A DNA stretch of 64,000 bases from Wenzhouxiangella marina (GCF_001187785.1 NZ_CP012154.1:3528501-3592500), one strand, 5' to 3'; positions 16,611-26,465 are shown, counted from the first letter of the stretch. Program-made: numbers and translations. Notes: generated by a model not told the origin, from the sequence alone.

Positions 16611-17651
16611 TCAGAGTTCGAAGCGGTCCCGGAAGATCTGGTCCAGCGACAGGGTCTCACCGTTGACCACCACCGCCCGCAGCAGGTAGCCGCTGGTGAT
16701 CGCCCGGGTTGTCGTCACAGCATTGATGCCGGCACTGCCCATCGCGACCAGGCTGGTCTGAAGCGCACTGTCACGACCGGACAACCACCAGGAGTCACCA
16801 TCCTCGCTGAGGCTGGGCGTCTGACCGAGCTCGAAATGACAGCAATCGCTGTTCTCGTGCTCGGCCAGGATGATCGCACCACCGTTGTCGACGTCGACGG
16901 CGATGATCTGCGTACCGCCGCTCAGGGTCTGCTGCATCAGAACGTCCACCGTCCCGAGACTGGGGTTGAAGGCCATGAAGCCCGGATGCCCCGAGGGCAG
17001 CAGTTCGGCGTTGTTGACCTCGCCCGTTCCCAGATCGACCCCGTAGACGGCCCAATCCGCTTCGCCGTTGGCGCGGCCGGCAAAGAACAGACGCTGTCCG
17101 GCCGGATCAATGGTGGAGACGCCGGTCAGGATTTCGCAGCAATCCGGGGTGGCGGACCCGATGTTCTGGATCGAGCCGGTGGTCGGGTCGATGGACTGGA
17201 GCTGCAGGCCGCTGGTGAAATCGGGCACCGAGACGGTGATCAGGCGAGCGTTGAGCGAGTCCCACTCGAGCGCGCCGGTCGGCACGGCGCCGAGAAACTG
17301 ACTGGCCACCGCGCTGCCGTCGAAGGCAAGCTCGAACAGGCCGATCTGGTCCGCATTGTCGCCACCGGACCAGACGCCAATGGCAAAGAAGCGCTCGCCT
17401 GCGACATCAGCCGCTACCAGGCCGCCGCCGAGCCGACAGCAATCCGCCACCTCGCCGGCACCGGCAGCGACATTGCCGGTCGCCGAATCGATGCTGACGA
17501 CGCGCAGTGAACCGTTGGTTTCGTCGTGCACCAGGCCGGCCAGCTGTGCTTGAACGCTCGCGCAACAGGCCATGAGCAGCACCAGACCGAGGCCACGATA
17601 AAAGCATCGCAAGGCCGACGAGGCCGGACGCTGAAAGCTACCCATCATCAT
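16611..17651 (-). CDS. Secreted beta-propeller-like protein with three DCC repeats and a DRFE tail
   Basis: 346 residues, unrecognised family. An N-terminal signal sequence ends near CASVQA, and the body repeats propeller-like phrases such as GSLRVVSIDSATGNV and LQLQSIDPTTGSI. A vicinal cysteine pair in the tripeptide DCC recurs at residues 70-72, 170-172 and 269-271, almost exactly 100 residues apart, suggesting three internal units. The C-terminus is LDQIFRDRFEL, the tail shared by five other secreted proteins of this window. Three consecutive ATG codons are available for initiation. It starts 6 bp after the S74-domain gene and is probably co-transcribed with it. Confidence 0.65.
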   Translation of the reverse strand: MMMGSFQRPASSALRCFYRGLGLVLLMACCASVQAQLAGLVHDETNGSLRVVSIDSATGNVAAGAGEVADCCRLGGGLVAADVAGERFFAIGVWSGGDNADQIGLFELAFDGSAVASQFLGAVPTGALEWDSLNARLITVSVPDFTSGLQLQSIDPTTGSIQNIGSATPDCCEILTGVSTIDPAGQRLFFAGRANGEADWAVYGVDLGTGEVNNAELLPSGHPGFMAFNPSLGTVDVLMQQTLSGGTQIIAVDVDNGGAIILAEHENSDCCHFELGQTPSLSEDGDSWWLSGRDSALQTSLVAMGSAGINAVTTTRAITSGYLLRAVVVNGETLSLDQIFRDRFEL

Positions 17652-17657
17652 GAGCGC

Positions 17658-19070
17658 TTACTCGTCGGTCTGAAGTTCGAAGAGCTGCTCGAGACGCTCG
17701 AGGCGAGCATGGACCTCGTCGAGCTCGGCCTCCTTTTCGGCCAGCTCGCGCTGCAGCGCCTGAGCGGCGCCCAGAGCCACGCCGGCCATGTCGGAGACGC
17801 TGATATGGCGATCGGTCTCGCCAAGACCGAACAGGGCATGAAAGTCCTCGGCCGTGGGGCCGAAATGCAGACCCTGATCGTCAGCGCTGCTGTAGCGCCA
17901 GTTGAACAGGTCCAGGCTGGCGAGCAGATTGAGCAGGCGCTCGGCATCCATGGCGACCAGGTCGGTCTTGGCCGCCCGGCTGGAAAGCTGGTAGACGGAG
18001 CCGTCGACGCGCAGGTCACCATTCGCCACGTGCAGCTTGGCGGCGGGGCTCAGGATGCCGACCCCGACATTACTATCATTGGAAATCACCAGCGCGTTGC
18101 TGGCAGCGCCGGGCCGGATCCGGAACGGCAGGGTCGAGCCATTGGTTGCATCACGGACGAAAAAACTGGTCTCGTTCCCGACAATATCCCAGCTCTGGAC
18201 CGCAAAGCCCGAAGAAGCGTCCTGCTCGAGGCGGATACCGGGCGAATCGCCGTCGCGCACGTGCAGCTCCAGCACCGGCGTTGGAGTTCCGATCCCGACG
18301 TTGCCCTGGGAAGCGACTCGCAGCGCATTGCTGGGCGCGCCCCCGTCGACGCGGAACGGAGTGCTGTTTGCGGTCGCATAGTCGATCGCAAAGAAATCCG
18401 GATCACCGTTCTGACTACCGTTGACCGTGACGCGCCAGTCGCCACTGGCAAAGGAGCCCGATGCACTGGTGTCTTCGAAGTGGATGCGGAGATTGTTTTC
18501 CTTCAGGCGGATCGTGTCGGAGCCGAAAGCCTCCGCGTCAAGACAGTCGCCCCCGACACAGAGGCTGTTGCGGACGGTCAGATCACCGATGATGGTATCG
18601 CTGATCGTGCCGCCCGGTGGCAAATCATCGACGCCACTGTCGCGGTCAGCCTGCAGCGCAGCCGCCCCGGTCCCGGGGCCGACCCAGGCCTGCTCCAGGC
18701 GCTGGAAGGCGCCTTCGATCCGCTCTACCTTCAGGCCCAGGTCCAGCGACGTCCCGGCCAGGCGGGCGGCCCGAAGGGCCTCGAGCTGTTCGGAATCGAT
18801 CCTCGGATCGAGGGTGAGCTCGTAGAGGTACTGACCCTGGTCCGCGGCATGTTCGGCCAGATCGAGCGAAATGGCCTCGCCCGGCATGAATGAGAACGAC
18901 GCCAGATGACCGGTCGGTGAGACCAGATCGAGCGTGGCGCCGGCGTGGTCGGCAGGCACCGACCAGTGCAGGACATCGCCGCGCTGACTGGCGGCGATCT
19001 CTTCATTGAGCTGAACGGCAAAAGACTGGCTGGCCGCCAGCACCATTAGACCGCCAAAGACGTGCTTCAT
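17658..19070 (-). CDS. Secreted protein with C-terminal peptidase S74 (intramolecular chaperone) domain
   Basis: 470 residues from MKHVFGGLMVLAASQSFA, a signal peptide preceded by AAGGGAAAG. The middle contains short beta-helix-like phrases typical of tail-fibre proteins (GNVGIGTPTPVLELHVRDGD, SNVGVGILSPAAKLHVANGD). The C-terminal region SSRAAKTDLVAMDAERLLNL, LDLFNWRY, HFGPTAEDFHALFGL, GVALGAAQALQRELAEKEAE matches S74 domains, which drive trimer assembly of phage tailspikes and then self-cleave at the Ser in SSRAAK; a coiled coil of Glu/Leu follows. No phage genes are nearby, so this is a chromosomal secreted homotrimeric fibre candidate. Longer frame to 19127 lacks a better start. Confidence 0.8.
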   Translation of the reverse strand: MKHVFGGLMVLAASQSFAVQLNEEIAASQRGDVLHWSVPADHAGATLDLVSPTGHLASFSFMPGEAISLDLAEHAADQGQYLYELTLDPRIDSEQLEALRAARLAGTSLDLGLKVERIEGAFQRLEQAWVGPGTGAAALQADRDSGVDDLPPGGTISDTIIGDLTVRNSLCVGGDCLDAEAFGSDTIRLKENNLRIHFEDTSASGSFASGDWRVTVNGSQNGDPDFFAIDYATANSTPFRVDGGAPSNALRVASQGNVGIGTPTPVLELHVRDGDSPGIRLEQDASSGFAVQSWDIVGNETSFFVRDATNGSTLPFRIRPGAASNALVISNDSNVGVGILSPAAKLHVANGDLRVDGSVYQLSSRAAKTDLVAMDAERLLNLLASLDLFNWRYSSADDQGLHFGPTAEDFHALFGLGETDRHISVSDMAGVALGAAQALQRELAEKEAELDEVHARLERLEQLFELQTDE

Positions 19071-19181
19071 GACTTTCCCTTCCAATGCGCTGGAATCGAT
19101 GGTCCTCGAATCATACTCCCAAGCCACCGATACACGCCAGCGATAGGCGGGGTGGCGCAGCCCCCCCGTCAGTCGCCGGGC

Positions 19182-20015
19182 TCAGAGCTGTGTGGACAGG
19201 GCGCCGCGATGGACCTCGGGGTTGTAGTAGCGGGTCTCGATGCCGCTGGCCTCGAAGCGGGCCGGATCGGCCGCCTCGATCGTCCCGCCCTTGCGCGCCT
19301 GGCTCGCCGACCACCAGCCCGAGGGGTAGCAGGGCTGCGGGAAGCCCAGGGTCTTGATGTCGGAGAAGCCGGCCTGGCCCATGTTGTCGCGAATGCCGGC
19401 GATCAGGTCCTTGTGCAGCAGCGGCGACTCGCTCTGCTGGACAAAGATGCCGCCCTCCGCCAGGGCCCGGTAGCAGTCCTTGACGAAGCCCGGCCCGAAC
19501 AGGCCTTCGGCCGGCCCGATCGGGTCGGTGGAATCGACGATGATCAGGTCCAGGCTGCCTTCGGGCTGGTTCTTGATGTGAGCCAGGCCGTCGTCGAACA
19601 GCAGCTCGGCACGCGGGTCATCATTGCGTGCACAGAGCTCGGGGAAGAACTTCTCGGCCAGACGGGTGACCTGCTCGTCGATCTCGACCTGGGTGCAGCG
19701 CTCGACCCCTTGATGGCGAAGCACTTCGGACAGGGTGCCGCAGTCGCCGCCGCCGATGATCAGCACGCGCTTCGGATCCGGGTGCGAGAACAGGGCGGGA
19801 TGGGTCAGCATCTCGTGATAGAGGAAGTTGTCGCGCGTGCTCAGCATGACGAAGCCGTCGATGACCATCAGATTGCCCCAGTCGCGGGTCTGGTAGACCT
19901 CGATGGTCTGGTAATCGGTGACCTCGTGGGCCAGCCGGGTCTCGATGGCCAGGGACCAGGCCGAGCCGGCGTCCTGATGAACTTCCGTGAACCACTTCTC
20001 GTTGGCGGGCAGCAT
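19182..20015 (-). CDS. speE: Spermidine synthase (polyamine aminopropyltransferase)
   Basis: 277 residues, usual length. Transfers the aminopropyl group of decarboxylated SAM to putrescine. Family landmarks are intact: QTIEVYQTRDWGNLMVIDGF, STRDNFLYHEMLTHPALFSH, LIIGGGDCGTLSEVLRH (SAM loop; GDCG where many have GDGG), VEIDEQV, DDGLAHI, IIVDSTDPIGPAEGLF and the active-site Asp within it, FPQPCYPSGWWSAS. Divergent from arginine decarboxylase, so both arms of spermidine synthesis can be co-regulated from the 104-bp gap. No SpeD or agmatine-degrading gene is in this window. Confidence 0.95.
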   Translation of the reverse strand: MLPANEKWFTEVHQDAGSAWSLAIETRLAHEVTDYQTIEVYQTRDWGNLMVIDGFVMLSTRDNFLYHEMLTHPALFSHPDPKRVLIIGGGDCGTLSEVLRHQGVERCTQVEIDEQVTRLAEKFFPELCARNDDPRAELLFDDGLAHIKNQPEGSLDLIIVDSTDPIGPAEGLFGPGFVKDCYRALAEGGIFVQQSESPLLHKDLIAGIRDNMGQAGFSDIKTLGFPQPCYPSGWWSASQARKGGTIEAADPARFEASGIETRYYNPEVHRGALSTQL

Positions 20016-20119
20016 GCCTCGATTCCTTGTAAGACGATGAGTCAGCGTTGGGCATGGTAGCGCAATCCAAGGCGTTACAATCAGCAGCCATGACCCTGAC
20101 CGAACGGACCCGCCCGACG

Positions 20120-21988
20120 ATGAGCGACGACCCCGTGCAATCCGCCCGCAAGCGCTATTCGATCGACCGCTGGTCGGAGGGCTTCTTCGATGTCGATGAA
20201 AAGGGCCGGCTCTGCGCCCGCCCCGGCGCCGACGAATCGCCGCCGATCGTCCTCGACGAAATCGCCGAGCAGGCGCGTCAGCAGGGCTTGCGCCTGCCCT
20301 TGCTGATCCGCTTCCCGCAGATCCTCGTCGGCCGGGCCCGCCAGCTGATCGAGGCCTTCGACGAGGCCATCGAGGAGGTCGGCTACGATGGCCGCTACAC
20401 TGCCGTCTACCCGATCAAGGTCAATCAGCAGGCCACCGTCGTGCGGACCCTGGCCGGCGTCGACGGCCTGGGCCTGGAGGTCGGCAGCAAGCCCGAGCTG
20501 ATCGCCGCCCTGGCCCTGGCCCGACCCGGTACGCGGATCATCTGCAACGGCTACAAGGACGCGGCCTACATCCGCCTCGCATTGAGCGGAGAGCGGCTCG
20601 GACTCAAGCCCATCATCGTGATCGAGAAGCCCGGCGAATGGGCCCTGATCGAGCGCGAAGCGCGTCGCCTCGACATCCAACCCATGGTCGGTGTGCGCCT
20701 GCGCCTGTCCTCCCTGGGCAGCGGCAACTGGCAGAACACGGGCGGCGAGCGGGCCAAGTTCGGCCTGACCGCCAGCCAGGTGCTGGAGCTGATCGAATCG
20801 ATGCGCGACAGCGACTGCCTCGACTGGCTCGGCCTGCTGCATTTCCACATGGGTTCGCAGTTGTCCAACCTGCGCGATATCCAGCGCGGCGTGCGCGAGG
20901 CCGGACGTTATCTGGTCGAACTGGTCGCGGCCGGCGTCGACATCCGCCTCCTCGACATCGGCGGCGGCCTGGGTGTGGACTACGAAGGCGGCGGCACGCG
21001 CAGCTACTGCTCGATGAACTACTCGGTCAAGTCCTACGCTTATGCCATCGTCGCCGGCATCGCCGAACTATGTCGCGAACGCGGCATCGCCATGCCCGAC
21101 CTGATTTCCGAATCCGGCCGCGCCCTGACCGCGCACCACGCCGTACTGATCACCAACGTCACGGAAACGGAAAAGCCCTCGGCCCGGGTGGACGCGCTGG
21201 CCGAGGAGGAACACACGTTGATCCGGAGCCTCCACGAGGTCTACGAGCTGGCCGGCGAGCGCGGGCCCGAAGAGAGCTTCATGGAGGCCGAGCACCTGCT
21301 GGAGGAAGGCCGCAACCTGTTTCTCTACGGCGACCTCTCGCTCAAGGATCGGGCGCGCCTGGAGCCGCTCTACCACGCCATCCTCGAGCGCCTGAGCAGC
21401 CAGCTCGACCCGGAACACCGCCGCCACCGCGAACTGGCCGAGAAGATCCGCTATCAGCGCTCGGCCAAGTACTTCATCAACCTGTCGATCTTCCAGAGCC
21501 TGCCGGACATCTGGGCCATCGACCAGGTCTTCCCGATCGTGCCCCTCAATCGCCTGAACGAAACCCCGACGGAACGCGCCGTGCTCGAGGACCTGACCTG
21601 CGACTCGGACGGACGCATCGATCACTACGTGGAGCGCGGCCTGCTCGAGCCGACCCTGCCGGTGCACCCGATCCAGCCCGGTGAGCAGTACCTGCTGGGC
21701 CTGTTCATGACCGGCGCCTATCAGGAAACCCTGGGCGACATCCATAACCTGTTCGGGGACACGGACAGCGTGGACGTGTGGCAGGACGGTGACGGCTTCC
21801 GCCTCGACAATGCCCGCTCAGGCGATACCGCCGATGTCGTGCTCGGCCTGGTCGGCTACGATGCGCGCGCCCTGATGACCGCCTGCCGGGCGCGCGTCGC
21901 CGCCGCGAAGCTCGGCACCGAGGAGGCCGAGCGCCTGGAGCGTCTGCTCACCGAAGGCCTGTCGGCCTACACCTACCTGGAGTCCTGA
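20120..21988 (+). CDS. speA: Biosynthetic arginine decarboxylase
   Basis: 622 residues, a PLP-dependent group IV decarboxylase making agmatine from arginine. The PLP lysine lies in YPIKVNQQATVVR near residue 100, and further motifs are GSKPELIAALAL, GVRLRLSSLGSGNWQNTGGERAKFG (seen here as 690-750 nt into the gene), HFHMGSQLSN, LDIGGGLGVDYEG, SESGRALTAHHAVL and LFMTGAYQE. The start MSDDPVQSARKRYSIDRW matches other SpeA N-termini; an upstream ATG at 20090 sits only a few bases after a TACAAT -10-like box, so is less likely. It is followed 2 bp later by a HIBADH-family gene. Confidence 0.95.
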   Translation: MSDDPVQSARKRYSIDRWSEGFFDVDEKGRLCARPGADESPPIVLDEIAEQARQQGLRLPLLIRFPQILVGRARQLIEAFDEAIEEVGYDGRYTAVYPIKVNQQATVVRTLAGVDGLGLEVGSKPELIAALALARPGTRIICNGYKDAAYIRLALSGERLGLKPIIVIEKPGEWALIEREARRLDIQPMVGVRLRLSSLGSGNWQNTGGERAKFGLTASQVLELIESMRDSDCLDWLGLLHFHMGSQLSNLRDIQRGVREAGRYLVELVAAGVDIRLLDIGGGLGVDYEGGGTRSYCSMNYSVKSYAYAIVAGIAELCRERGIAMPDLISESGRALTAHHAVLITNVTETEKPSARVDALAEEEHTLIRSLHEVYELAGERGPEESFMEAEHLLEEGRNLFLYGDLSLKDRARLEPLYHAILERLSSQLDPEHRRHRELAEKIRYQRSAKYFINLSIFQSLPDIWAIDQVFPIVPLNRLNETPTERAVLEDLTCDSDGRIDHYVERGLLEPTLPVHPIQPGEQYLLGLFMTGAYQETLGDIHNLFGDTDSVDVWQDGDGFRLDNARSGDTADVVLGLVGYDARALMTACRARVAAAKLGTEEAERLERLLTEGLSAYTYLES

Positions 21989-21990
21989 AC

Positions 21991-22884
21991 ATGAGCGACG
22001 AGCCGCGCAGCAATGCCTCCGACGAGCCGCGGACCATCGGCTGGATCGGCCTGGGCGCCATGGGCTGGCCGATGGCCGGCCACCTGCACGCCGGCGGTCA
22101 TCTGCGCCAGGTCTGGAATCGCAGCGAGGAGAAGGCCCGGGCCTTTGCCGGGCAGCATGAAGGAGTGGCAATCGCCGAGACTCCCGCCGAGCTGGCCGCC
22201 GCCGTTGATCTGATCGCACTCTGCGTCTCCGCCGACGAGGACCTGGCCGAAGTGATCGAGGCCATGCGCCCGGGCCTGCGCCCGGGCCAGGTCGTGATCG
22301 ACCATTCCACCGTCAGTCCGGCCGCCGCGCGCGAGCAGTCGAAACAACTGGCCGAACTCGGCGTGGGCTTCGTCGATGCCCCCGTCACAGGCGGCGTCGA
22401 GGGGGCCATTCAGGGCCGTCTGGCCGTGATGGCCGGCGGCGACTGGGACCACTACCATGCCGCCGTCCCATTCATCGAGGCCTACGCCCGCGTCCATCAT
22501 CACCTGGGCCACAGCGGTGCCGGCCAGTCGGCCAAGGCCGTCAACCAGATGATGGTCGCCGGCATCGCCGAGGCGGTCTGCGAGTCCCTGGCCCTGATGG
22601 AGAAACTGGATCTGCCGCGCGACGCCATGCTCGAGCTCCTCGGCGGCGGTGCCGCGGGCAACTGGTTCCTCGACAAGCGCGGCCGCACGATGCTGGCCGA
22701 CGAGTTCGAGGTCGGCTTCGCGCCGGCCCTGCTGCTGAAGGATCTGAAGATCTGCGCGGCGCTCTGCAGCGAGGTCGATTTCCGCTCCGGCGTCCTCGAC
22801 CTGGCGCTGCCCGACTACCAGCAGCTGGTCGATGGCGGCGAAAGCGGGCGCGACATCTCGGCCCTGATCCGGCGCAAGCACTGA
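21991..22884 (+). CDS. NAD(P)-dependent oxidoreductase, 3-hydroxyisobutyrate dehydrogenase family
   Basis: 297 residues with a beta-hydroxyacid dehydrogenase layout: Rossmann loop GWIGLGAMGWPMAGHL near 17-30, DHSTVSPAAAREQSK near 110, substrate loop DAPVTGGVEGAIQGRLAVMAGG near 130-150, catalytic Lys in GQSAKAVNQMM near 178 and the C-terminal KDLKICAAL. Members reduce or oxidise short beta-hydroxyacids (hydroxyisobutyrate, tartronate semialdehyde, succinate semialdehyde). Substrate is not readable. It begins 2 bp after speA stop and is probably co-transcribed with it, though no metabolic link is obvious. Confidence 0.9.
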   Translation: MSDEPRSNASDEPRTIGWIGLGAMGWPMAGHLHAGGHLRQVWNRSEEKARAFAGQHEGVAIAETPAELAAAVDLIALCVSADEDLAEVIEAMRPGLRPGQVVIDHSTVSPAAAREQSKQLAELGVGFVDAPVTGGVEGAIQGRLAVMAGGDWDHYHAAVPFIEAYARVHHHLGHSGAGQSAKAVNQMMVAGIAEAVCESLALMEKLDLPRDAMLELLGGGAAGNWFLDKRGRTMLADEFEVGFAPALLLKDLKICAALCSEVDFRSGVLDLALPDYQQLVDGGESGRDISALIRRKH

Positions 22885-23050
22885 TCCAGGCGGACTGGAA
22901 AGCCTGCCACCGCTGAATTACCATCGGCGGTCTGGATCGAATCCATGGCTTGGGGGAGTCACGGTCTGGATCGGTGTTTCCCCTGAACCATCGCGTCCTC
23001 GTCGTGCGCCCGGCCATCGGTCGATACTGAATCCACCACGAGGGAAATCC

Positions 23051-25612
23051 ATGTCTCGAACGATACTTTCACTGCTTGCTGCACTGCTGCTGTCCAGCGC
23101 CGTGCTGGCGGCCGATCCGCTGAGCTTCAGCGATCAGGTCAGCGCACTGTCCACCGTCCCCGTCACCCGGCTCGATGCCCTGGATCGACAGGCTCTGCTG
23201 GCCGAGGACGCCCTGCGCGAAACACAACCCGGCGTGGCCCCGCGCTTCGCCATTCCGTACCCGGTCGCGATCAATGCCGCCACCAGCGGACGCTGGGAGG
23301 CCGCGCGCAACGGCGTCGAGGTCTGGCGCCAGCGCATCCATGCGCCCGACGCGCGCTCGATCAACCTGGCCTTCAGCCGCTATCGCCTGCCGGAAGGTGC
23401 AGAGCTGCACCTGTTCAGCGAGAGCGGCAAGTACCGGATCCGTCCGTTCACGGCCGCCGACAACAAGCCGCACGGTGAACTCTGGACGCCGCTGATCGAA
23501 GGCGACACCATGGTCCTGGAGCTGCAGGTCCCCGCTGAACTGCGCGGCCAGGTCGAACTCGAGATCGGTTCGATCAACTACGGCTACCGCGGCTTCTTCG
23601 AGACCGCCACGCCGCGCTCGGGCTCCTGCAACGTCGACGTGGTCTGCCCCGAGGGCGATCCCTGGCAGACGCAGATCAATTCCGTGGCCGTGATCTCGAC
23701 CGGCGGCAGCACCTTCTGCACCGGATTCATGGTCAACAACGTCGAGAACGATGGCACCCCGTTCTTCATGACGGCCAACCACTGCTCCATCAATGCCGGC
23801 AACGCGCCGTCACTGGTCACCTACTGGAACTACCAGAACTCGACCTGTCGGCCGCCTGGCTCTCCGGCCTCCGGCGGCGCGGGTGACGGCACCCTGACTC
23901 AGTTCGTCACCGGCTCGACCTTCCGTGCCGCGCAAGGCGCCTCGGACTTCACCCTGGTCGAGCTGGATGCCCAGCCCGATCCGACCTGGAACGTGGCCTA
24001 CGCGGGCTGGGATGCGCGCGATCTGTCGACCACGACCGGCGCCATCGCCGTCCACCACCCGAGCACGGACGAGAAGCGCATCAGCTTCGAGAACGACCCG
24101 ACCACGATCAGCGCCTACCTCGACGACACGGGCACCGGGACGACGCATATCCGCGTCGCCGACTGGGATCTGGGCACCACCGAGCCGGGCTCCTCGGGCT
24201 CGCCTCTGTTCAGTCCGGAAGGCCGCGTGATCGGCCAGCTGCACGGCGGCTTCGCCGCGTGCGGCAACGACGACCCGGACTGGTACGGTCGCATGGCCGT
24301 GTCCTGGGAAGGCGGCGGCAGCTCGAGCACCCGCCTGCGCGACTGGCTCGATCCGAACAACACCGGCACCCTGGTCATCGACGCCCTCGGCAGCGATGGC
24401 TTCGGACTGGAGCCGGCCACGACCAGCCTGTCGCAGTGCGGCTTCGCGGACATCGACGTGACCATCACCGTGGCCCAGTTCGGCGAGTTCGCCGAGGCCG
24501 TGACGCTCTCGACCAGCGGCACGCCCGCCGGTCTGAACAGCGCCTTCTCGGCCAATCCGGTCACCCCGCCGGGCAGCAGCACGATGACGCTCAGCAACCT
24601 GGCCGCTGTCGGCGCTGGCAACTACACCTTCAACCTGGACGGCAATTCGACCTCGGAATCTCGCCAGGAAACGATGAGCCTGATCCTGGCCGATGCCGCA
24701 CCGAGCGCCGCTGCCATCACGGCGCCGGTCGACGGCGCGGTCGGCGTGAGCATCACGCCGACCATCAGCTGGAACGCCGTTTCGGGCGTCGTCGGTTATC
24801 AGATCGAGATCGCCACGGACCCGGGCTTCACGAACGTGGTCTACAGCGCCTCCGAAGCCACGACCACGCATGATGTCGGCAGCCTGCTCGATTCCAACAG
24901 CACCTACTACGTCCGCGTGCGCGGCAGCAACGACTGTGGCGACGGCGCCTGGTCCGGCTCGGTCAGCTTCTCGACCGAAGCCCTGCCCGGTGACTGTGGC
25001 ATCGGCACCTCGCCGAACGTGCTCTACAGCACCGGTTTCGAAGCCGGCGTCGAGGACTGGACGACGGGTGGCACGGGCAGTACCTGGGCGATCCAGAGCG
25101 GCGTGGTCAACACCGGCACCGGTGCCTGGAACGCGGTCGACGTGCCCTCGGTCTCCGATCAGTGGCTGATTTCACCCGCGGTCGCGATTCCGGCCGCGGC
25201 GATCACCCCGACCCTGCAGTTCTGGAACCGCCAGGTCATCGAAGACCAGAGCGCGACGGCCTGCTTCGATGCCGGCCAGCTGCACGTGTCGATCGACGGT
25301 GGAACCAACTGGACCCAGGTGCCGGATGCGGCGCTGCAGACCGACCCGTACAACGGGCCGATCTCCACCTCCTGGAGCAACCCGGCCGGTGGCGAGTTGG
25401 GCTGGTGCGGCGATCCGCAGGACTGGCTGAACTCGGTCGTGGACCTGTCGGCCTGGGCCGGCGAGACGGTGCAGTTCCGCTTCCGCATGGTCACCGACTC
25501 CTCCGTGGGTCGTGATGGCTGGTTCATCGATGATCTCAAGGTGCAGGTCTGCGAACAGGCCATGGGCAACGAGATCTTCGACGACCGCTTCGAAGTGATT
25601 CCTCCGCCCTGA
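23051..25612 (+). CDS. Secreted trypsin-like serine protease (lysyl-endopeptidase-like) with Fn3 and jelly-roll modules and DRFE tail
   Basis: 853 residues. Signal peptide MSRTILSLLAALLLSSAVLA, a propeptide of about 185 residues, then an S1-type domain with catalytic His244 (FFMTANHCS), Asp299 (GASDFTLVELD) and Ser382 (EPGSSGSPLF), and cysteines arranged as in Lysobacter/Achromobacter lysyl endopeptidases (SGSCNVDVVCPEGDPW). Downstream are a fibronectin-III-like domain (VDGAVGVSITPTISWNAVSG) and a C-terminal beta-sandwich (LYSTGFEAGVEDWT ... DGWFIDDLKVQVC). The protein ends NEIFDDRFEVIPPP, the shared tail. Preceded by GAGGGAAATCC and followed by a strong terminator; probably monocistronic and extracellular. 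Confidence 0.9.
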   Translation: MSRTILSLLAALLLSSAVLAADPLSFSDQVSALSTVPVTRLDALDRQALLAEDALRETQPGVAPRFAIPYPVAINAATSGRWEAARNGVEVWRQRIHAPDARSINLAFSRYRLPEGAELHLFSESGKYRIRPFTAADNKPHGELWTPLIEGDTMVLELQVPAELRGQVELEIGSINYGYRGFFETATPRSGSCNVDVVCPEGDPWQTQINSVAVISTGGSTFCTGFMVNNVENDGTPFFMTANHCSINAGNAPSLVTYWNYQNSTCRPPGSPASGGAGDGTLTQFVTGSTFRAAQGASDFTLVELDAQPDPTWNVAYAGWDARDLSTTTGAIAVHHPSTDEKRISFENDPTTISAYLDDTGTGTTHIRVADWDLGTTEPGSSGSPLFSPEGRVIGQLHGGFAACGNDDPDWYGRMAVSWEGGGSSSTRLRDWLDPNNTGTLVIDALGSDGFGLEPATTSLSQCGFADIDVTITVAQFGEFAEAVTLSTSGTPAGLNSAFSANPVTPPGSSTMTLSNLAAVGAGNYTFNLDGNSTSESRQETMSLILADAAPSAAAITAPVDGAVGVSITPTISWNAVSGVVGYQIEIATDPGFTNVVYSASEATTTHDVGSLLDSNSTYYVRVRGSNDCGDGAWSGSVSFSTEALPGDCGIGTSPNVLYSTGFEAGVEDWTTGGTGSTWAIQSGVVNTGTGAWNAVDVPSVSDQWLISPAVAIPAAAITPTLQFWNRQVIEDQSATACFDAGQLHVSIDGGTNWTQVPDAALQTDPYNGPISTSWSNPAGGELGWCGDPQDWLNSVVDLSAWAGETVQFRFRMVTDSSVGRDGWFIDDLKVQVCEQAMGNEIFDDRFEVIPPP

Positions 25613-25637
25613 TATCGGCGGAGCGCAAGGCAAACCG

Positions 25638-25667
25638 AAAAGGCCCGGGACTTCCCGGGCCTTTTTT
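25638..25667 (+). terminator. Rho-independent terminator of the serine protease gene
   Basis: Stem AGGCCCGGGA / TCCCGGGCCT with a 2-nt CT centre, flanked by A-run and T6. Lies 26 nt after the protease stop. Confidence 0.9.
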
Positions 25668-25719
25668 GATTTCTGGCTTCCGGTTTCCGGTTTCCGGGTC
25701 ACTCGATCCCGGAGCCGCC

Positions 25720-26465
25720 CCCCGGGCAACCTGATGCCGTGGCCCAACTCGCTATCGATATCGACCGGTCGAAGCCATGCGCTCGATTCGACAATCGATA
25801 CCGTGCTTCCATCTGACGCATGGTGATCGAACACCATCGGCCGTAGGCTGGCCGGGGATGCCTGCGATATGCGTGCGTCGGGTTCTTCGCGAAGGCGGCC
25901 AGATTACGCCGTCGGATTGACGGAGATGCCGGATACATGGTCCGTCGGGCGCACGCGCGGCCGGCCTCCGTTGTGGCGCTTCTGGCCTGCGGCCAATCGC
26001 ACCACACCTCCAGCCTGCGCTGGCCCGACCTACGGTCGCCTCGATGCCGAACGAAGGCAACCCGGATTGCCCGATGCCAATGCCAACCCCAGGGACGACC
26101 ATGCCCGATCGAAGCCCTGCGTAGGTCGGGGCCACGACCCCGACGGTCCATGCCCCAGCCATCTCCAACAACTCGACGGCGAGATGCCGCAAACCCCACC
26201 GAGAACGCGACGCACGGATATCCCGGCCATCACCTGAAACCGAACGGAGCCCCCGCTCGATTCGACAATCGATGCCGTGCTTCCATCTGACGCATGGTGA
26301 TCGAACACCATCGGCCGTAGGTTGGCCGGCGATGCCTGCGATATGCGTGTGTCGGGTTGTCCGCGATGGCTGCAAGATTGCGCCGTCGGGTTGGTGGAGA
26401 TTTCGGATGCATGGTCCGTCGGCCACGTGGGGCCGACCTACGGGGCCTTCGGTCCAAGGTCCATG
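25720..26465. repeat. Dispersed REP-like repeat cluster A
   Basis: The gap 25668-26598 holds no convincing gene. It contains about one and a half copies of the long repeat also found at 29040 and 32540. Recognisable pieces are GCTCGATTCGACAATCGAT (25781 and 26255), ATGCCTGCGATATGCGTG (twice) and the palindromic GTAGGTCGGGGCCACGACC core near 26124. A roughly 80-bp segment between 25947 and 26030 is in the opposite orientation compared with the equivalent segment in cluster B. All frames reading across it are compositional artefacts. Confidence 0.85.
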
